Part shown: positions 32,305-40,960 of the stretch, in pieces
How the letters are laid out: every line of letters begins with the position of its first letter
Numbering within the stretch: position 1 is the first letter of the stretch
Assembly (NCBI RefSeq): GCF_001486165.1
Contig: NZ_LN908975.1
Location: 496,001-560,000, forward strand
From: Bittarella massiliensis (ex Durand et al. 2017)
GTDB lineage: Bacteria > Bacillota > Clostridia > Oscillospirales > Ruminococcaceae
Reading direction: 5' to 3'
DNA length: 64,000 nucleotides
Position numbers and translations under genes: made by a program
The notes under the pieces: model-generated
Database searches by the model: none
The model's input: only the letters and a program-made list of their open reading frames with translations
Told to the model about the DNA's origin: nothing

Positions 32305-34315
32305 GCTGAACGTCTCCGGCCAGGAGGAGATCTTTGTCGAGCGCAGCGAGAAGCGCGCCCGGGAACTGGCGGCGGAGGCCCCCTCCGGCACCTTTGACAT
32401 CAGCGAGCGGATGGACCGGGAGATGCGCCAGGCGGTGGTCGAGGCCGAGAGCCTGGACACCCGGGAGCTGCTGCGCCGGGCGCGGGCGCCCAAGGTGTCC
32501 CAGTTCACCATCGAGCACGGGGCCATCGGCGACGCCGAGGCCTTTACCGGGGAGGAGGAGTCGGCCTACACCCAGGCCGAGGACGAGGAGGACTTCCTCA
32601 CCGACAAGGACGAGCACACCGCCCTGGAGAAACTGATCTCCCTCAAGGGGAAGCTGAAGATGCGCATGGGCATCACCTTCGCCCTCTTCCTGCTGCTGTG
32701 CTACCACAACCTGGTGCCGGTCTTTGGGCTGCCGGTGCCCGCCTTCCTCTCCCCCGGGGAGGGGCCCTATCTCTACCTGGGGCTCAACTTATTGCTGCTG
32801 TTGGCGGGGGTGTTCTGCTGCACCTCCACCGTGGTCAACGGCTTTCTCTACACCTTTACCCTCAAGGGGGACAATGACTCCCTGGTGGGGCTGGCCTTCT
32901 TCGGCTGCCTGGTGCAGGCGGCGGTCCTCTTTGCCAACCCCGGCTATCTCAAGAGCCCCGACGTCTTTCTCTACTCGTCGGTGGCCATGTTCTCCCTCTT
33001 TTGCAACTGCATGGGCAAACTCAACATGGTGCACCGGGTGCTGCGCAACTACCGCTTCATCGCCTCGGACAGCGACAAGTACACCACCGAGATGGTGGAG
33101 CCGGCCTCCCTGGCGGAAAACATCGTCAAGGACCTGGCCATCCGCGAGCCGGTGCTCTGCTACCGCAAGCGCAGTCAGGTGCTCGACGGCTTTGTCTCCC
33201 ACAGCTTTTCCGAAGACCCCTCCGACCGCTGGGCGCGGGTGGCGTCGGGCATCTGCCTGGTGCTCTCCCTGGCGGTGGGCTGCGGCCTCTACTTCTTCAG
33301 GCAGGACCTGGTGGGGGCGGCGGGGGCCTTCTCCCTGCTGCTTTGCCTGTCGGCCCCCTTCTCTTTGATGTTTGCCTTCAACGTCCCCTTCAGCCGCACC
33401 TGCAAGACCCTCAACCGCTATGGCGGGGTGCTGGCGGGCTACTCGGCGGTGGAGCGGCTGTACGACCTCAACGGGTTGGTGGTCAGCGACACCGACCTCT
33501 TCCCCCGGGGGAGCGTGCTGCTGCACGGCATCAAGACCTTCGGCGGGGAGCGGATCGACGAGGCCATCCTCAAGGCGGCCAGCGTCCTCTGCGCCGGGGA
33601 GTCTGACCTGAAGCCGGTGTTTATGAAGGTGATCGAAAACCGCACCGACATCCTGCTGCCCTACGACAGCTTTGCCTACGAAAACGCCATGGGCTACTCC
33701 TGTTGGATCGAGAACAAGCGGGTGCTGGTGGGCAACCGGGAGCTGATGCGCAACCACGGCATCGACCTGCCCTCGGCCGACTACGAGGCCAAGTACCGCA
33801 AGGAGGGGGAGCGGGAGCTGCTCTACCTGGCCACCTCGGGCGAGTTGACGGCCATGTTCGTCCTCAGCTACACCCCCAACGAGCAGGTGGGCCAACTGCT
33901 GTCCCGGCTGGACAAGACCGGCGCCCTGATTGCGGTGAAGACCGGCGACCCGGGGCTGACGGTGTCCCGCATCTCCGAGACCTACGGCCTGCCGGAGGAC
34001 ATGTTCACCCTGGTGCACAGCCACACCGCCGCCCAGCTGGACGCCCTGCACGACGACCGGCCGGGGGATTGCGGGCTGACCACCATGGGCTCCTTCCTCT
34101 CCTTTGCCCAGGGCATCCTCTGCGCCCTGGGGGCCAAGAGCGGGGTGCTGGCGGCCCTGGTGGTGCAGTTTGTGGGGCTGGGACTGGGGGTGGCCCTGGC
34201 GGCCCTCTTCGCCCTCACCGGCGGCGCCGGACAGTTGAGCACCGCGGTGGTGCTGGGTTACCAGTTTATCTGGCTGGTGCTGACCGTGGCCCTGCCCGCC
34301 CTGAAAAAACAGTAA
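32300..34315 (+). CDS. P-type-ATPase-like membrane protein lacking catalytic motifs
   Basis: A 671-residue protein with six to eight membrane segments arranged as in P1B ATPases: two pairs before a cytoplasmic block and one pair at the end. The sequence lines up with metal ATPases (VLVGNRELMRNHGI, LLYLATSGELTAMFVLSY, LDKTGALIAVKTGDPGLTVSRI), but the metal-site CPC is SAPFSLMF and the phosphorylation site DKTGTLT is SDTDLFPRG. The usual GDGxNDxP hinge is also absent. It should not pump by the normal cycle. The GTG at 32300 is only the first start in this frame; the original N terminus probably lies upstream at 32041. It follows rlmB directly. Confidence 0.75.
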   Translation: MPLNVSGQEEIFVERSEKRARELAAEAPSGTFDISERMDREMRQAVVEAESLDTRELLRRARAPKVSQFTIEHGAIGDAEAFTGEEESAYTQAEDEEDFLTDKDEHTALEKLISLKGKLKMRMGITFALFLLLCYHNLVPVFGLPVPAFLSPGEGPYLYLGLNLLLLLAGVFCCTSTVVNGFLYTFTLKGDNDSLVGLAFFGCLVQAAVLFANPGYLKSPDVFLYSSVAMFSLFCNCMGKLNMVHRVLRNYRFIASDSDKYTTEMVEPASLAENIVKDLAIREPVLCYRKRSQVLDGFVSHSFSEDPSDRWARVASGICLVLSLAVGCGLYFFRQDLVGAAGAFSLLLCLSAPFSLMFAFNVPFSRTCKTLNRYGGVLAGYSAVERLYDLNGLVVSDTDLFPRGSVLLHGIKTFGGERIDEAILKAASVLCAGESDLKPVFMKVIENRTDILLPYDSFAYENAMGYSCWIENKRVLVGNRELMRNHGIDLPSADYEAKYRKEGERELLYLATSGELTAMFVLSYTPNEQVGQLLSRLDKTGALIAVKTGDPGLTVSRISETYGLPEDMFTLVHSHTAAQLDALHDDRPGDCGLTTMGSFLSFAQGILCALGAKSGVLAALVVQFVGLGLGVALAALFALTGGAGQLSTAVVLGYQFIWLVLTVALPALKKQ

Positions 34316-34342
34316 CTCTGCGGCAAAAAGCCGCGATGCAAT

Positions 34343-34396
34343 AAAAAGAGAGAGGGCGGCTTCCCCCAAACGGGAAGCCGCCCTCTTTCTTTGTCT
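34343..34396. terminator. Bidirectional terminator
   Basis: GAGGGCGGCTTCCC-CCAAAC-GGGAAGCCGCCCTC with an A run before and TTTCTTTG after; shared by the ATPase-like gene and the convergent duplicated genes. Confidence 0.92.
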
Positions 34397-34416
34397 GCAC
34401 GGACAGGCAGAGCGGT

Positions 34417-34992
34417 CTATTTGAGCCCGGCTTTTTGCAGGGTCTCGTCGCTCTGGGCGTCGACCCAGGCCTGCAGCCGCTGCTCGGCCTGGGGACAGTG
34501 GTACTCGTCGATGACCAGGTCGCCCTTCTGGTTCTTGTAATAGGTGAAGGAAATCTCGTCGCCGGTGCGGATACAGGCACTGGGCTCATAGTCGCTGGCG
34601 GGGAAGACGCGGTAGGTGTCGGCGGTGCCCTCAGGCAGGCGGATGGAGTAGGCGGTGTAATATGTCTTGTAGGCCGCACCCTTGCCGCCCAGGTAGTCGC
34701 TATTGCTGTAACTGCCGGCGACGACCCCCTCGGCCTGGTGGAGTTCCCGCCCTTCCCAGGCCCGGTCGAGGGCCATCTTTTCGCCGTTTTTGGTGTAGTC
34801 AAAGCCGCTTGAGAGGATGTCGACAGGCTCTTCTCCCGGGAAGACAGACACCGCGACACCCTTGTTGTTGTCCGGTGGGGGCTGGGTGAAAAATATGCGG
34901 TCGATCCACTCCATGAGAAGGGGGCGCAGGGCGACCCCCACCACCAGGACGAGAACACAGATGAGAAAGATGAGCCCCTTTTTGTTTTTCAC
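34417..34992 (-). CDS. Membrane-anchored extracytoplasmic protein, duplicate 1
   Basis: A 191-residue protein with an N-terminal signal anchor (KNKKGLIFLICVLVLVVGVA) and a soluble outer domain rich in Tyr, Asp and Gly. I do not recognise a family. The neighbouring gene upstream encodes a very similar protein (most positions identical from NGEKMALDRAWEGRELHQAE onward). The GTG at 34992 uses a ribosome site (AAGGGAGGT) made from the last codons of that gene, so the pair is coupled. Both copies may be cell-surface sensors or substrate-like proteins; there is no direct evidence. Confidence 0.8.
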   Translation of the reverse strand: MKNKKGLIFLICVLVLVVGVALRPLLMEWIDRIFFTQPPPDNNKGVAVSVFPGEEPVDILSSGFDYTKNGEKMALDRAWEGRELHQAEGVVAGSYSNSDYLGGKGAAYKTYYTAYSIRLPEGTADTYRVFPASDYEPSACIRTGDEISFTYYKNQKGDLVIDEYHCPQAEQRLQAWVDAQSDETLQKAGLK

Positions 34993-34997
34993 GGCAG

Positions 34998-35582
34998 TTA
35001 CCTCCCTTTGAGCCCGGCTTTTTGCAGGATCTCATCGCTCTGGGCGTCGGTCCAGGCCTGCAGCCGCTGCTCGGCCCGGGGACAGTGGTACTCGTCGATG
35101 ACCAGGTCGCCTTTCTGGTCCTTGTAATAGGTGAAGGAAATTTCGTCGCCGGTGCGGATACAGGCATTGGGCTCATAGTCGCTGGCGGGAAAGATGCGGT
35201 AGATGTCGATGGTGCCCTCGGGCAGACGAATGGAGTAGGCCCAGTAGTAGGTTTTGTAGGCAACCCCCTCGCCGCCCAGGTAGTCGCTCTTGCTGTAACT
35301 GCCGGTGACGACCCCCTCGGCCTGGTGGAGTTCCCGCCCTTCCCAGGCCCGGTCGAGGGCCATCTTTTCGCCGTTTTTGGTGTAGTCGTAGCCGTTGCAG
35401 ATGAGATCGACAGGGTACTCCCCCGGAAAGAGGGACACCGCGACCCCTCGGTTTTCATCCAGAACAACGGGCTTTTCTATAAAAGTGTACCAAATCCAGT
35501 CCATAATGAGGGGGCGCAGGGCGACCCCCACCACCAGGACGAGGACGCAGATGAAAAAGATGAGCCCCTTTTTGTTTTTCAC
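34998..35582 (-). CDS. Membrane-anchored extracytoplasmic protein, duplicate 2
   Basis: First gene of the tandem pair, 194 residues, same signal anchor (KNKKGLIFFICVLVLVVGVA) and domain as the next gene. Differences cluster just after the anchor (residues 28-60), as if that part adapts each copy. The GTG at 35582 follows AAAAGGAGG; the frame extends 22 residues upstream without a ribosome site. The region upstream is unusually AT-rich for this genome. Confidence 0.8.
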   Translation of the reverse strand: MKNKKGLIFFICVLVLVVGVALRPLIMDWIWYTFIEKPVVLDENRGVAVSLFPGEYPVDLICNGYDYTKNGEKMALDRAWEGRELHQAEGVVTGSYSKSDYLGGEGVAYKTYYWAYSIRLPEGTIDIYRIFPASDYEPNACIRTGDEISFTYYKDQKGDLVIDEYHCPRAEQRLQAWTDAQSDEILQKAGLKGR

Positions 35583-36176
35583 GGCAGTTTTCCTCCTTTT
35601 ATCAGTATAACAGGGGGAGAGCAGAAAAGATATGGAATATCTGCACATTTCGATTCTTTTTGAACTATTTAAAACTACAAATTGATGTTATTTTATATAA
35701 TATGATTGATTTTTTTCGCGAAAGGGCTATGCTGGATGTAGAAGAATGATCCCGCCGGACGGAGGGTTGGAGCGGTAGGGGGCGCCCTGCTGCTCTTATT
35801 AAAAAGAGAGGCGATCAGGATGGCGAAGGGATTGGAATGCCGGTGGCTGCGGCTGTGGCATCCCTTGCCTTTCCACCCTTGCCGGTGGCGCAGGCGGTCT
35901 GACATCGCTCTCTTCCGGTGCCCGCTGCCGGGAAAGAGGAAAAATCGTTTCCCCCACAGCCGGCCAGGGGTGGGAGTGGTTTTCGGCGCGCCCGACGTAT
36001 TTCCAAGGGCCTCTGGCTTGGGTAGGCCACGGATAGCCGCCGTGGGCGGAGAAAGGCCCTGGCAGTGCCAACGGCTGAAGGGGTGGGGACACCCATTGTC
36101 CACAATGGATAGAAGGCGGAGGGTAGGGGGGCACTGGCCAAGCGGTGCCTCCCTGTTTTGAAAGGGGATGGGCCTG
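35583..36176. other. 594-bp gap: AT-rich segment, then the 42-bp repeat copy B
   Basis: Bases 35640-35720 are about three-quarters A+T, in sharp contrast to the flanks, and contain TATAAT (35694-35699 region) without a good -35. Further on lies the exact 42-bp repeat. The rest is GC-rich and open in several frames without ribosome sites; I call no gene. Confidence 0.5.
35881..35922. repeat. 42-bp dispersed repeat, copy B
   Basis: Identical to 32263-32304 in the same orientation, 3.6 kb away, here in an intergenic gap. A shorter echo of its first nine bases (GCCGGTGGC) occurs at 35839. Confidence 0.88.
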
Positions 36177-38147
36177 GTGAAGAGGCTGGTTTGTTTGACG
36201 GTGCAGCGGTTTCGCAAGAAATCCCTGCTCTTTGCGGTGATCCTCTCTCTGGCGGCAGCCCACTTTCAGTGCCTCTCCTACCTGGGCGGGCCGTTTTCAA
36301 AATACGCGGTGGAAGCGGTCAACCCGTCGATGGTCAATGCCATGCTACTGAGCTACTCCCTGGTGCCGTTTCTCTTCTGCCTTTTCATCGGGTATGAATT
36401 GAGCGAGGGGATCCGCGCCGAAAATCTGCAGGAGGTCTGGGGGACCGGCAGAAACGGCCTGGGGCGGGTGGTATTGGCCCATCTGCTGGTGCTGGCGGGC
36501 TTTGCCTTCCTGCTGACCCTGCAGTACGGGGGGTACAACCTCTACGCCTGCCTGCGCTACCAGGGGGCCACGGCGGGGTACGGGCTCAACCTGCTGGGCG
36601 CGCACCTGCTCTACCTCTTCCTGCCCTGCTTTGCGGCCTGTCTCATGGGAACGGTTCTGGCTCTTTTTGCCGGGCGATACACCGCCTACGGGGTGATGGT
36701 GCTCATCGGCTACCTCTCCTCTAGCCTTTTTGCCGAACTGCTGGAGGCGGTCAACATCTTTGGAGGGAGGGCTGCCGGGCGGCTGCTGACCCTCTTCACC
36801 CTGCCCTTCCAGAGTCGGTCGCTCTTGGACGAGGACTACGGCTTTGGCCTGGAGGGGTACCGGTTTTTCCGGGTCGCCTTCTGGCTTCTGTTGCTGGCGG
36901 GCCTTCTCTGGCTGGGCTGCCGGATGCGGCGGCGCTGGCCTGCGCTGCTGTGCGGGGGGCTGGCGGTCCTCTGCGTCGGGGGCTTCTTTTTCCGCGGGTC
37001 GGCCTTGGTGCGGGAAGAAGGCCCGGACAGGACATCGGATGTGCTCTATTTTTACTACAGCGAAAATCCTGTCCGAGACCAGCCGGCGGACTTCGCCGTT
37101 CGCTCCTGTGACCTGAAGCTGAAAATCACCGACCGGCTCAAGGGGACGGCCGTCCTCGCGGTGGAGAAAAACGAGGTGGGGGCGGACTGCCGCTTCACCC
37201 TCTACCACGGCTACAAGCTCACCTCCCTCACCGACGGGGCGGGCGATCCCCTGGATTACAAGCGGGAGGGCGACTACCTGACGGTCTACCCTCCTGCGGG
37301 GGAGCGGTTGGAGGAGCTGGTCTTTCAGTACAGGGGCGAGGGTGGGCTCTCCTACTCCAACCGGCAGGCGGTCTTTCTGCCGGCGGGGTTTGGCTACTAC
37401 CCCCTGGAGGGGTGGGTACCCCTGTATGAAGAGGACGAGGTGCCCTTTGCCGCCGTGGGGGCGGAGAAGGACTTCACCTTACAGGTGTCGGCCTCCTGCC
37501 CGCTGGAAGTCTCCCTTCCCCCGGCGGAGAAGGGGTATGCCGGGCGCACCCAGGGGGTGACCCTGCTGGGTGGACTGGTGACCCGCGGGGACTGCGGGGG
37601 GATGGAGCTGGTGAGCGCCTCCCTCTCCCACCGCATGGGGAACATCTTCTGGGACGAGTACCAGAGCCGGCTGGACGCGGCCGCCCAGCTGGGGTTTGGC
37701 TTCTCCGACAAGCTAAAGGACAAACCGGTCTTTCTCACCGACCAGTCCGACTGGGCGAACTACACCCCCTTTGTGGAGTTCTCCGACCACTACCTCTGCC
37801 GTGTCCCGCCCATGCGGTGGGTGGCGGACGAATTCGTCCACCAGGCGCTGGCGGATGCGCCGGAGAAGGAGAAGGTGGCACAGACGGCCATCTTACTGCT
37901 GGACGAGCGCACCCGCAAGGCGTTCGAGGTCAACTGTGTGGGGGCGGGGCTGCCGGAGCCGATGCTGGGGGTCATCGACCTGGACAGGTGCGGCGGCTGG
38001 ACGGTGGTGCAGCCCTTTGGCGAGGCGGTGTTCCGCCTGGGGGAGGAGCCGGTGATCGCCCAGGTGAAAGCCTACCTGGCCGACGGGACCGACACCCGCA
38101 CCGCCCTGGAATTTTTGAATGACCTGCGCAGGGGGGCGGAGGGATGA
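36177..38147 (+). CDS. ABC-2-permease-like membrane protein with large extracellular domain
   Basis: A protein of about 656 residues. The first half has six to seven membrane segments in an ABC-2-permease-like pattern. From about residue 285 there follows a 370-residue extracellular part with a beta-rich stretch (FTLYHGYKLTSLTDGAGDPL, then VYPPAGERLEELVFQYRG) that resembles the N-terminal domain of M1 aminopeptidases; there is no HExxH, so no peptidase activity is expected. The start is either the GTG at 36177, 9 bp after AAAGGGG, or the ATG at 36168 adjoining it. The stop overlaps the next gene (ATGA). No ABC ATPase gene is adjacent, which is odd for a transporter subunit. Confidence 0.78.
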   Translation: MKRLVCLTVQRFRKKSLLFAVILSLAAAHFQCLSYLGGPFSKYAVEAVNPSMVNAMLLSYSLVPFLFCLFIGYELSEGIRAENLQEVWGTGRNGLGRVVLAHLLVLAGFAFLLTLQYGGYNLYACLRYQGATAGYGLNLLGAHLLYLFLPCFAACLMGTVLALFAGRYTAYGVMVLIGYLSSSLFAELLEAVNIFGGRAAGRLLTLFTLPFQSRSLLDEDYGFGLEGYRFFRVAFWLLLLAGLLWLGCRMRRRWPALLCGGLAVLCVGGFFFRGSALVREEGPDRTSDVLYFYYSENPVRDQPADFAVRSCDLKLKITDRLKGTAVLAVEKNEVGADCRFTLYHGYKLTSLTDGAGDPLDYKREGDYLTVYPPAGERLEELVFQYRGEGGLSYSNRQAVFLPAGFGYYPLEGWVPLYEEDEVPFAAVGAEKDFTLQVSASCPLEVSLPPAEKGYAGRTQGVTLLGGLVTRGDCGGMELVSASLSHRMGNIFWDEYQSRLDAAAQLGFGFSDKLKDKPVFLTDQSDWANYTPFVEFSDHYLCRVPPMRWVADEFVHQALADAPEKEKVAQTAILLLDERTRKAFEVNCVGAGLPEPMLGVIDLDRCGGWTVVQPFGEAVFRLGEEPVIAQVKAYLADGTDTRTALEFLNDLRRGAEG

Positions 38148-38773
38148 ACCGATTGTGTTACTGGAAGATGCGGGGGATGGGCTGGTGGTACCTGCCGCCG
38201 CTGATCGCCCTCTGGCTGGTGCTGCCGGGGATGCTGGCCATCTGGTACCATCAGGACCCGCTTCTGGCCGCCACCAGCTACCTTCGCCTCTGCGAGCAGG
38301 TGATCCCCCTCTTTTCAGTCTGGTGGCTGGTGATGGCCCGCAAGGAGGAGCTCACCGGCGACGGGCGGGAGCTGCTCTACATCTACGGGGGTTACCGGGG
38401 CCGGTTGGGGCCGGTCCTCTTCACCCTGGTCTGGTACCTCCTCCATGCGGCCCTGCCGGTGGCGGCGGGGGTCTGGCTGCTGCCGGAGATGGGGGCGGAG
38501 CACCTGGCCAAGACCGGGGCGCAGGTCCTCTTTGTCTGGGGGCTCTGCCTGCTGCTGATGGAGCTCCTGCGCTCCCTGGCGGTGCCGCTGCTCCTCTGCG
38601 CGGCCTACTGCTTTGGCGCCTATCTGCTGGAGCGGGAGGTCATGGAGCAGACGACCATCTTTTTCGACGTGCACACCGGCCCGACCTTCTGGCCCAAGTG
38701 CGGGATCATTGCGGCGGCGGGGCTGCTGCTGGCGGCCCTGGGGTGCTGGGGGCTGCGGCGGATGCGGGAGTGA
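38144..38773 (+). CDS. Membrane protein, probable partner of the preceding permease
   Basis: A 209-residue protein with six predicted membrane segments and little outside them. Its start overlaps the stop of the preceding gene (ATGA), so the two are coupled and probably form a complex. It resembles a minimal ABC-2 permease (MARKEELTGDGRELLYIYGG, as in bacitracin/lantibiotic-type permeases), but I cannot place it in a named family. Confidence 0.78.
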   Translation: MNRLCYWKMRGMGWWYLPPLIALWLVLPGMLAIWYHQDPLLAATSYLRLCEQVIPLFSVWWLVMARKEELTGDGRELLYIYGGYRGRLGPVLFTLVWYLLHAALPVAAGVWLLPEMGAEHLAKTGAQVLFVWGLCLLLMELLRSLAVPLLLCAAYCFGAYLLEREVMEQTTIFFDVHTGPTFWPKCGIIAAAGLLLAALGCWGLRRMRE

Positions 38774-38845
38774 AGGCCCTCTTTTGAGAGGGCCCCTCTC
38801 CCCTCAAAAGAGGGGGGAAAGCGCCCCAGAAGGGGAGCGGACAAA

Positions 38846-38877
38846 AGCCGGGCGAGTTCGCCCGGCTTCCTCTTTTT
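38846..38877 (+). terminator. Terminator of the permease pair
   Basis: AGCCGGGCGA-GTT-CGCCCGGCT followed by TCCTCTTTTT. Another hairpin (GGCCCTC-TTTTGA-GAGGGCC) lies just after the stop codon. Confidence 0.85.
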
Positions 38878-39025
38878 CCCTGTAAAACCGTTATTTTACC
38901 CCCTTGCCGTTCACAGAACGTTAAAATTGCAGTCACAATTGTAAACTATACTGCCAATTGCAGGGGTGATTCCCTCTGTTCGCTTTAGTATTGCACAATT
39001 TCGTGAAATATCTTCGCGTTTTATA

Positions 39026-39054
39026 TTGCACAAATACCAAAAGCTGTGTACAAT
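39026..39054 (+). promoter_or_regulatory. Promoter of the PucR/CdaR-like gene
   Basis: TTGCAC (39026-39031), 17 bp, TACAAT (39049-39054). The flanking 38900-39060 stretch is AT-rich and otherwise without a feature I can name. Confidence 0.8.
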
Positions 39055-39104
39055 ATAGATAATATGGTTTGGCAATACTGGCATTTTCCACAATGGAGGT
39101 GGCC

Positions 39105-39132
39105 GGGTCCCCCGCCTCGGCGGGGCCCTTTT
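39105..39132 (+). promoter_or_regulatory. Terminator-like hairpin in the leader of the PucR/CdaR-like gene
   Basis: GGGTCCCCCGCC-TC-GGCGGGGCCC followed by TTTTG, 45 bp before the start codon and 50 bp after the promoter. It could attenuate the operon. Confidence 0.55.
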
Positions 39133-39175
39133 GCCGCCAGGGCCATGCACCTTCGGAAAAGAGAGGAATCGCACT

Positions 39176-40261
39176 ATGTCTAACAGATTATTTCAGGGCA
39201 TCATCCACCAGATGAAAGACACGGTGGACCGGGTCATCGGTGTGATCGATGACAAGGGGAACGTCATCTCCTGCAGCGAGCTGACCAAGATCGGCGATGT
39301 ATTTGAGGGCTGCAATCTGCAAAATGCCAATTTGAAGGAGTGCTTTGTCAAAGAGGGCTATACCTTCAAGCCCTTTGGCACCAACGAAAAGGGCGACTAC
39401 GCCGTCTTCGTGGCCGGCATCGACGACATCTCCGCCAGCTATGCGGGGCTTTTGACGGTGGCGCTGACAAGCATCAAACAGTACCACGACGAGAAGTACG
39501 ACCGCAACAACTTCATCAAAAACGTCATCCTGGACAACATCCTGCCCGGCGACGTCTACGTGAAGGCGCGGGAGCTGCACTTTGGCACCGACGCCCACCG
39601 CATCGTGCTGTTGGTGCGCACCGTGGGCAAGACCGAGGTCTCGGCCTACGATGTGATCGTCAACCTCTTCCCCGACAAGCAGAAGGACTTCATCTTCAAC
39701 ATCTCCGAGACCGACACCGTCATCGTCAAGGAGATCCACCCCGACATCGAGACCAAGGACATCGAGAAGCTGGCCCGCAGCATTGTGGACACCCTCTCCA
39801 GCGAGTTCTACATCCGCTCCTTTGTGGGCATCGGCACCGTGGTCACCGGCATCAAAGACCTGGCCCGCTCTTTTAAAGAGGCCCAGGTGGCGCTGGAGGT
39901 CTCCAAGGTGTTCGACGCCGAGAAGACCATCGTCTCCTTTGACAAGCTGGGCATCGCCCGGCTGATCTACCAGCTGCCCACCACCGTCTGCGAGATGTTC
40001 CTCAAAGAGGTGTTCCAAAAGGGCTCCATCGACCAGCTGGACCAGGAGACCCTCTTCACCATTCAGCGGTTTTTCGAGAACAACCTCAACGTGTCCGAGA
40101 CCTCGCGGGGGCTGTTTGTCCACCGCAACACCCTGGTCTACCGGCTGGAGAAGATCAAAAAGCTCACCGGGCTGGACCTGCGGGAATTCGATCACGCCAT
40201 TGTCTTCAAGGTGGCCTTGATGGTCAAGAAATATCTGAACTCCAACCCTGTGAAATACTGA
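39176..40261 (+). CDS. PucR/CdaR-family transcriptional regulator
   Basis: A 361-residue protein with the C-terminal PucR helix-turn-helix (LFTIQRFFENNLNVSETSRG then LFVHRNTLVYRLEKIKKLTG, about residues 290-335), preceded by a GGDEF-like middle domain as in CdaR. The N-terminal 110 residues may bind a ligand; it is not the XylR-type sugar diacid domain in any way I can prove. The ATG at 39176 follows GAGAGGAAT. It sits 19 bp upstream of ftsE, so it could be co-transcribed with the cell-division and cell-wall hydrolase genes. Confidence 0.85.
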   Translation: MSNRLFQGIIHQMKDTVDRVIGVIDDKGNVISCSELTKIGDVFEGCNLQNANLKECFVKEGYTFKPFGTNEKGDYAVFVAGIDDISASYAGLLTVALTSIKQYHDEKYDRNNFIKNVILDNILPGDVYVKARELHFGTDAHRIVLLVRTVGKTEVSAYDVIVNLFPDKQKDFIFNISETDTVIVKEIHPDIETKDIEKLARSIVDTLSSEFYIRSFVGIGTVVTGIKDLARSFKEAQVALEVSKVFDAEKTIVSFDKLGIARLIYQLPTTVCEMFLKEVFQKGSIDQLDQETLFTIQRFFENNLNVSETSRGLFVHRNTLVYRLEKIKKLTGLDLREFDHAIVFKVALMVKKYLNSNPVKY

Positions 40262-40279
40262 TATTGAGGCAGTTTTTAC

Positions 40280-40960
40280 ATGATTGAATTCAAAAATGTG
40301 TCCAAGGTGTACCCCAACGGCACCTATGGGCTCAAGGACGTGAACGTCCGCATCGACGACGGGGAATTTGTCTTTGTCCTGGGCGCGTCCGGCGCGGGCA
40401 AGTCCACCTTTTTAAAACTCATTATGCACGAGGAGAAGGTGACCTCCGGCGAGCTGGTGGTCAACGGCTTCTCCCTGGCCGGGCTCAAGCAGCGGGAAGT
40501 GCCCAAGCTGCGCCGGTCCATGGGCATCGTCTTTCAGGACTTTCGCCTGATCCCCTCGATGAACGTCTACGACAACGTGGCCTTTGCCCTGCGGGTGACC
40601 GACACCCCCTACCGGGAGATCCGCAAGCGGGTCCCCTTTGTGCTGGATCTGGTGGGGCTCATCCACAAGGCGAAGAACATGCCAAACGAGCTCTCCGGCG
40701 GGGAGCAGCAGCGGGTGGCGCTGGCCCGGGCCCTGGTCAACAAGCCGGCCCTCATCATCGCCGACGAGCCCACCGGCAACATCGACCCCGAGATGTCCAT
40801 GGAGATCGTGGACATGCTCGACTCCATCAACAAGGTGGGTACCACCATTTTGATGGTCACCCACGAGCACGAACTCATTCGCCGGTACGACCACCGGGTC
40901 ATCACCATTGAGGGCGGTTCGATTTTGAGCGACCGGCCGGATTGGAGGGATGCGCGGTGA
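40280..40960 (+). CDS. ftsE: Cell-division ATP-binding protein FtsE
   Basis: ATPase of the FtsEX complex, which switches on peptidoglycan hydrolases at division or, in Bacillus, at elongation and asymmetric septation. The 226 residues carry Walker A GASGAGKST, the Q-loop FQDFRLIPSMNVYDNV (a hallmark of FtsE), signature LSGGEQQR, Walker B LIIADEPTGN, and the switch His in VTHEHEL. Its stop overlaps the ftsX start, so the pair is translationally coupled. Confidence 0.97.
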   Translation: MIEFKNVSKVYPNGTYGLKDVNVRIDDGEFVFVLGASGAGKSTFLKLIMHEEKVTSGELVVNGFSLAGLKQREVPKLRRSMGIVFQDFRLIPSMNVYDNVAFALRVTDTPYREIRKRVPFVLDLVGLIHKAKNMPNELSGGEQQRVALARALVNKPALIIADEPTGNIDPEMSMEIVDMLDSINKVGTTILMVTHEHELIRRYDHRVITIEGGSILSDRPDWRDAR

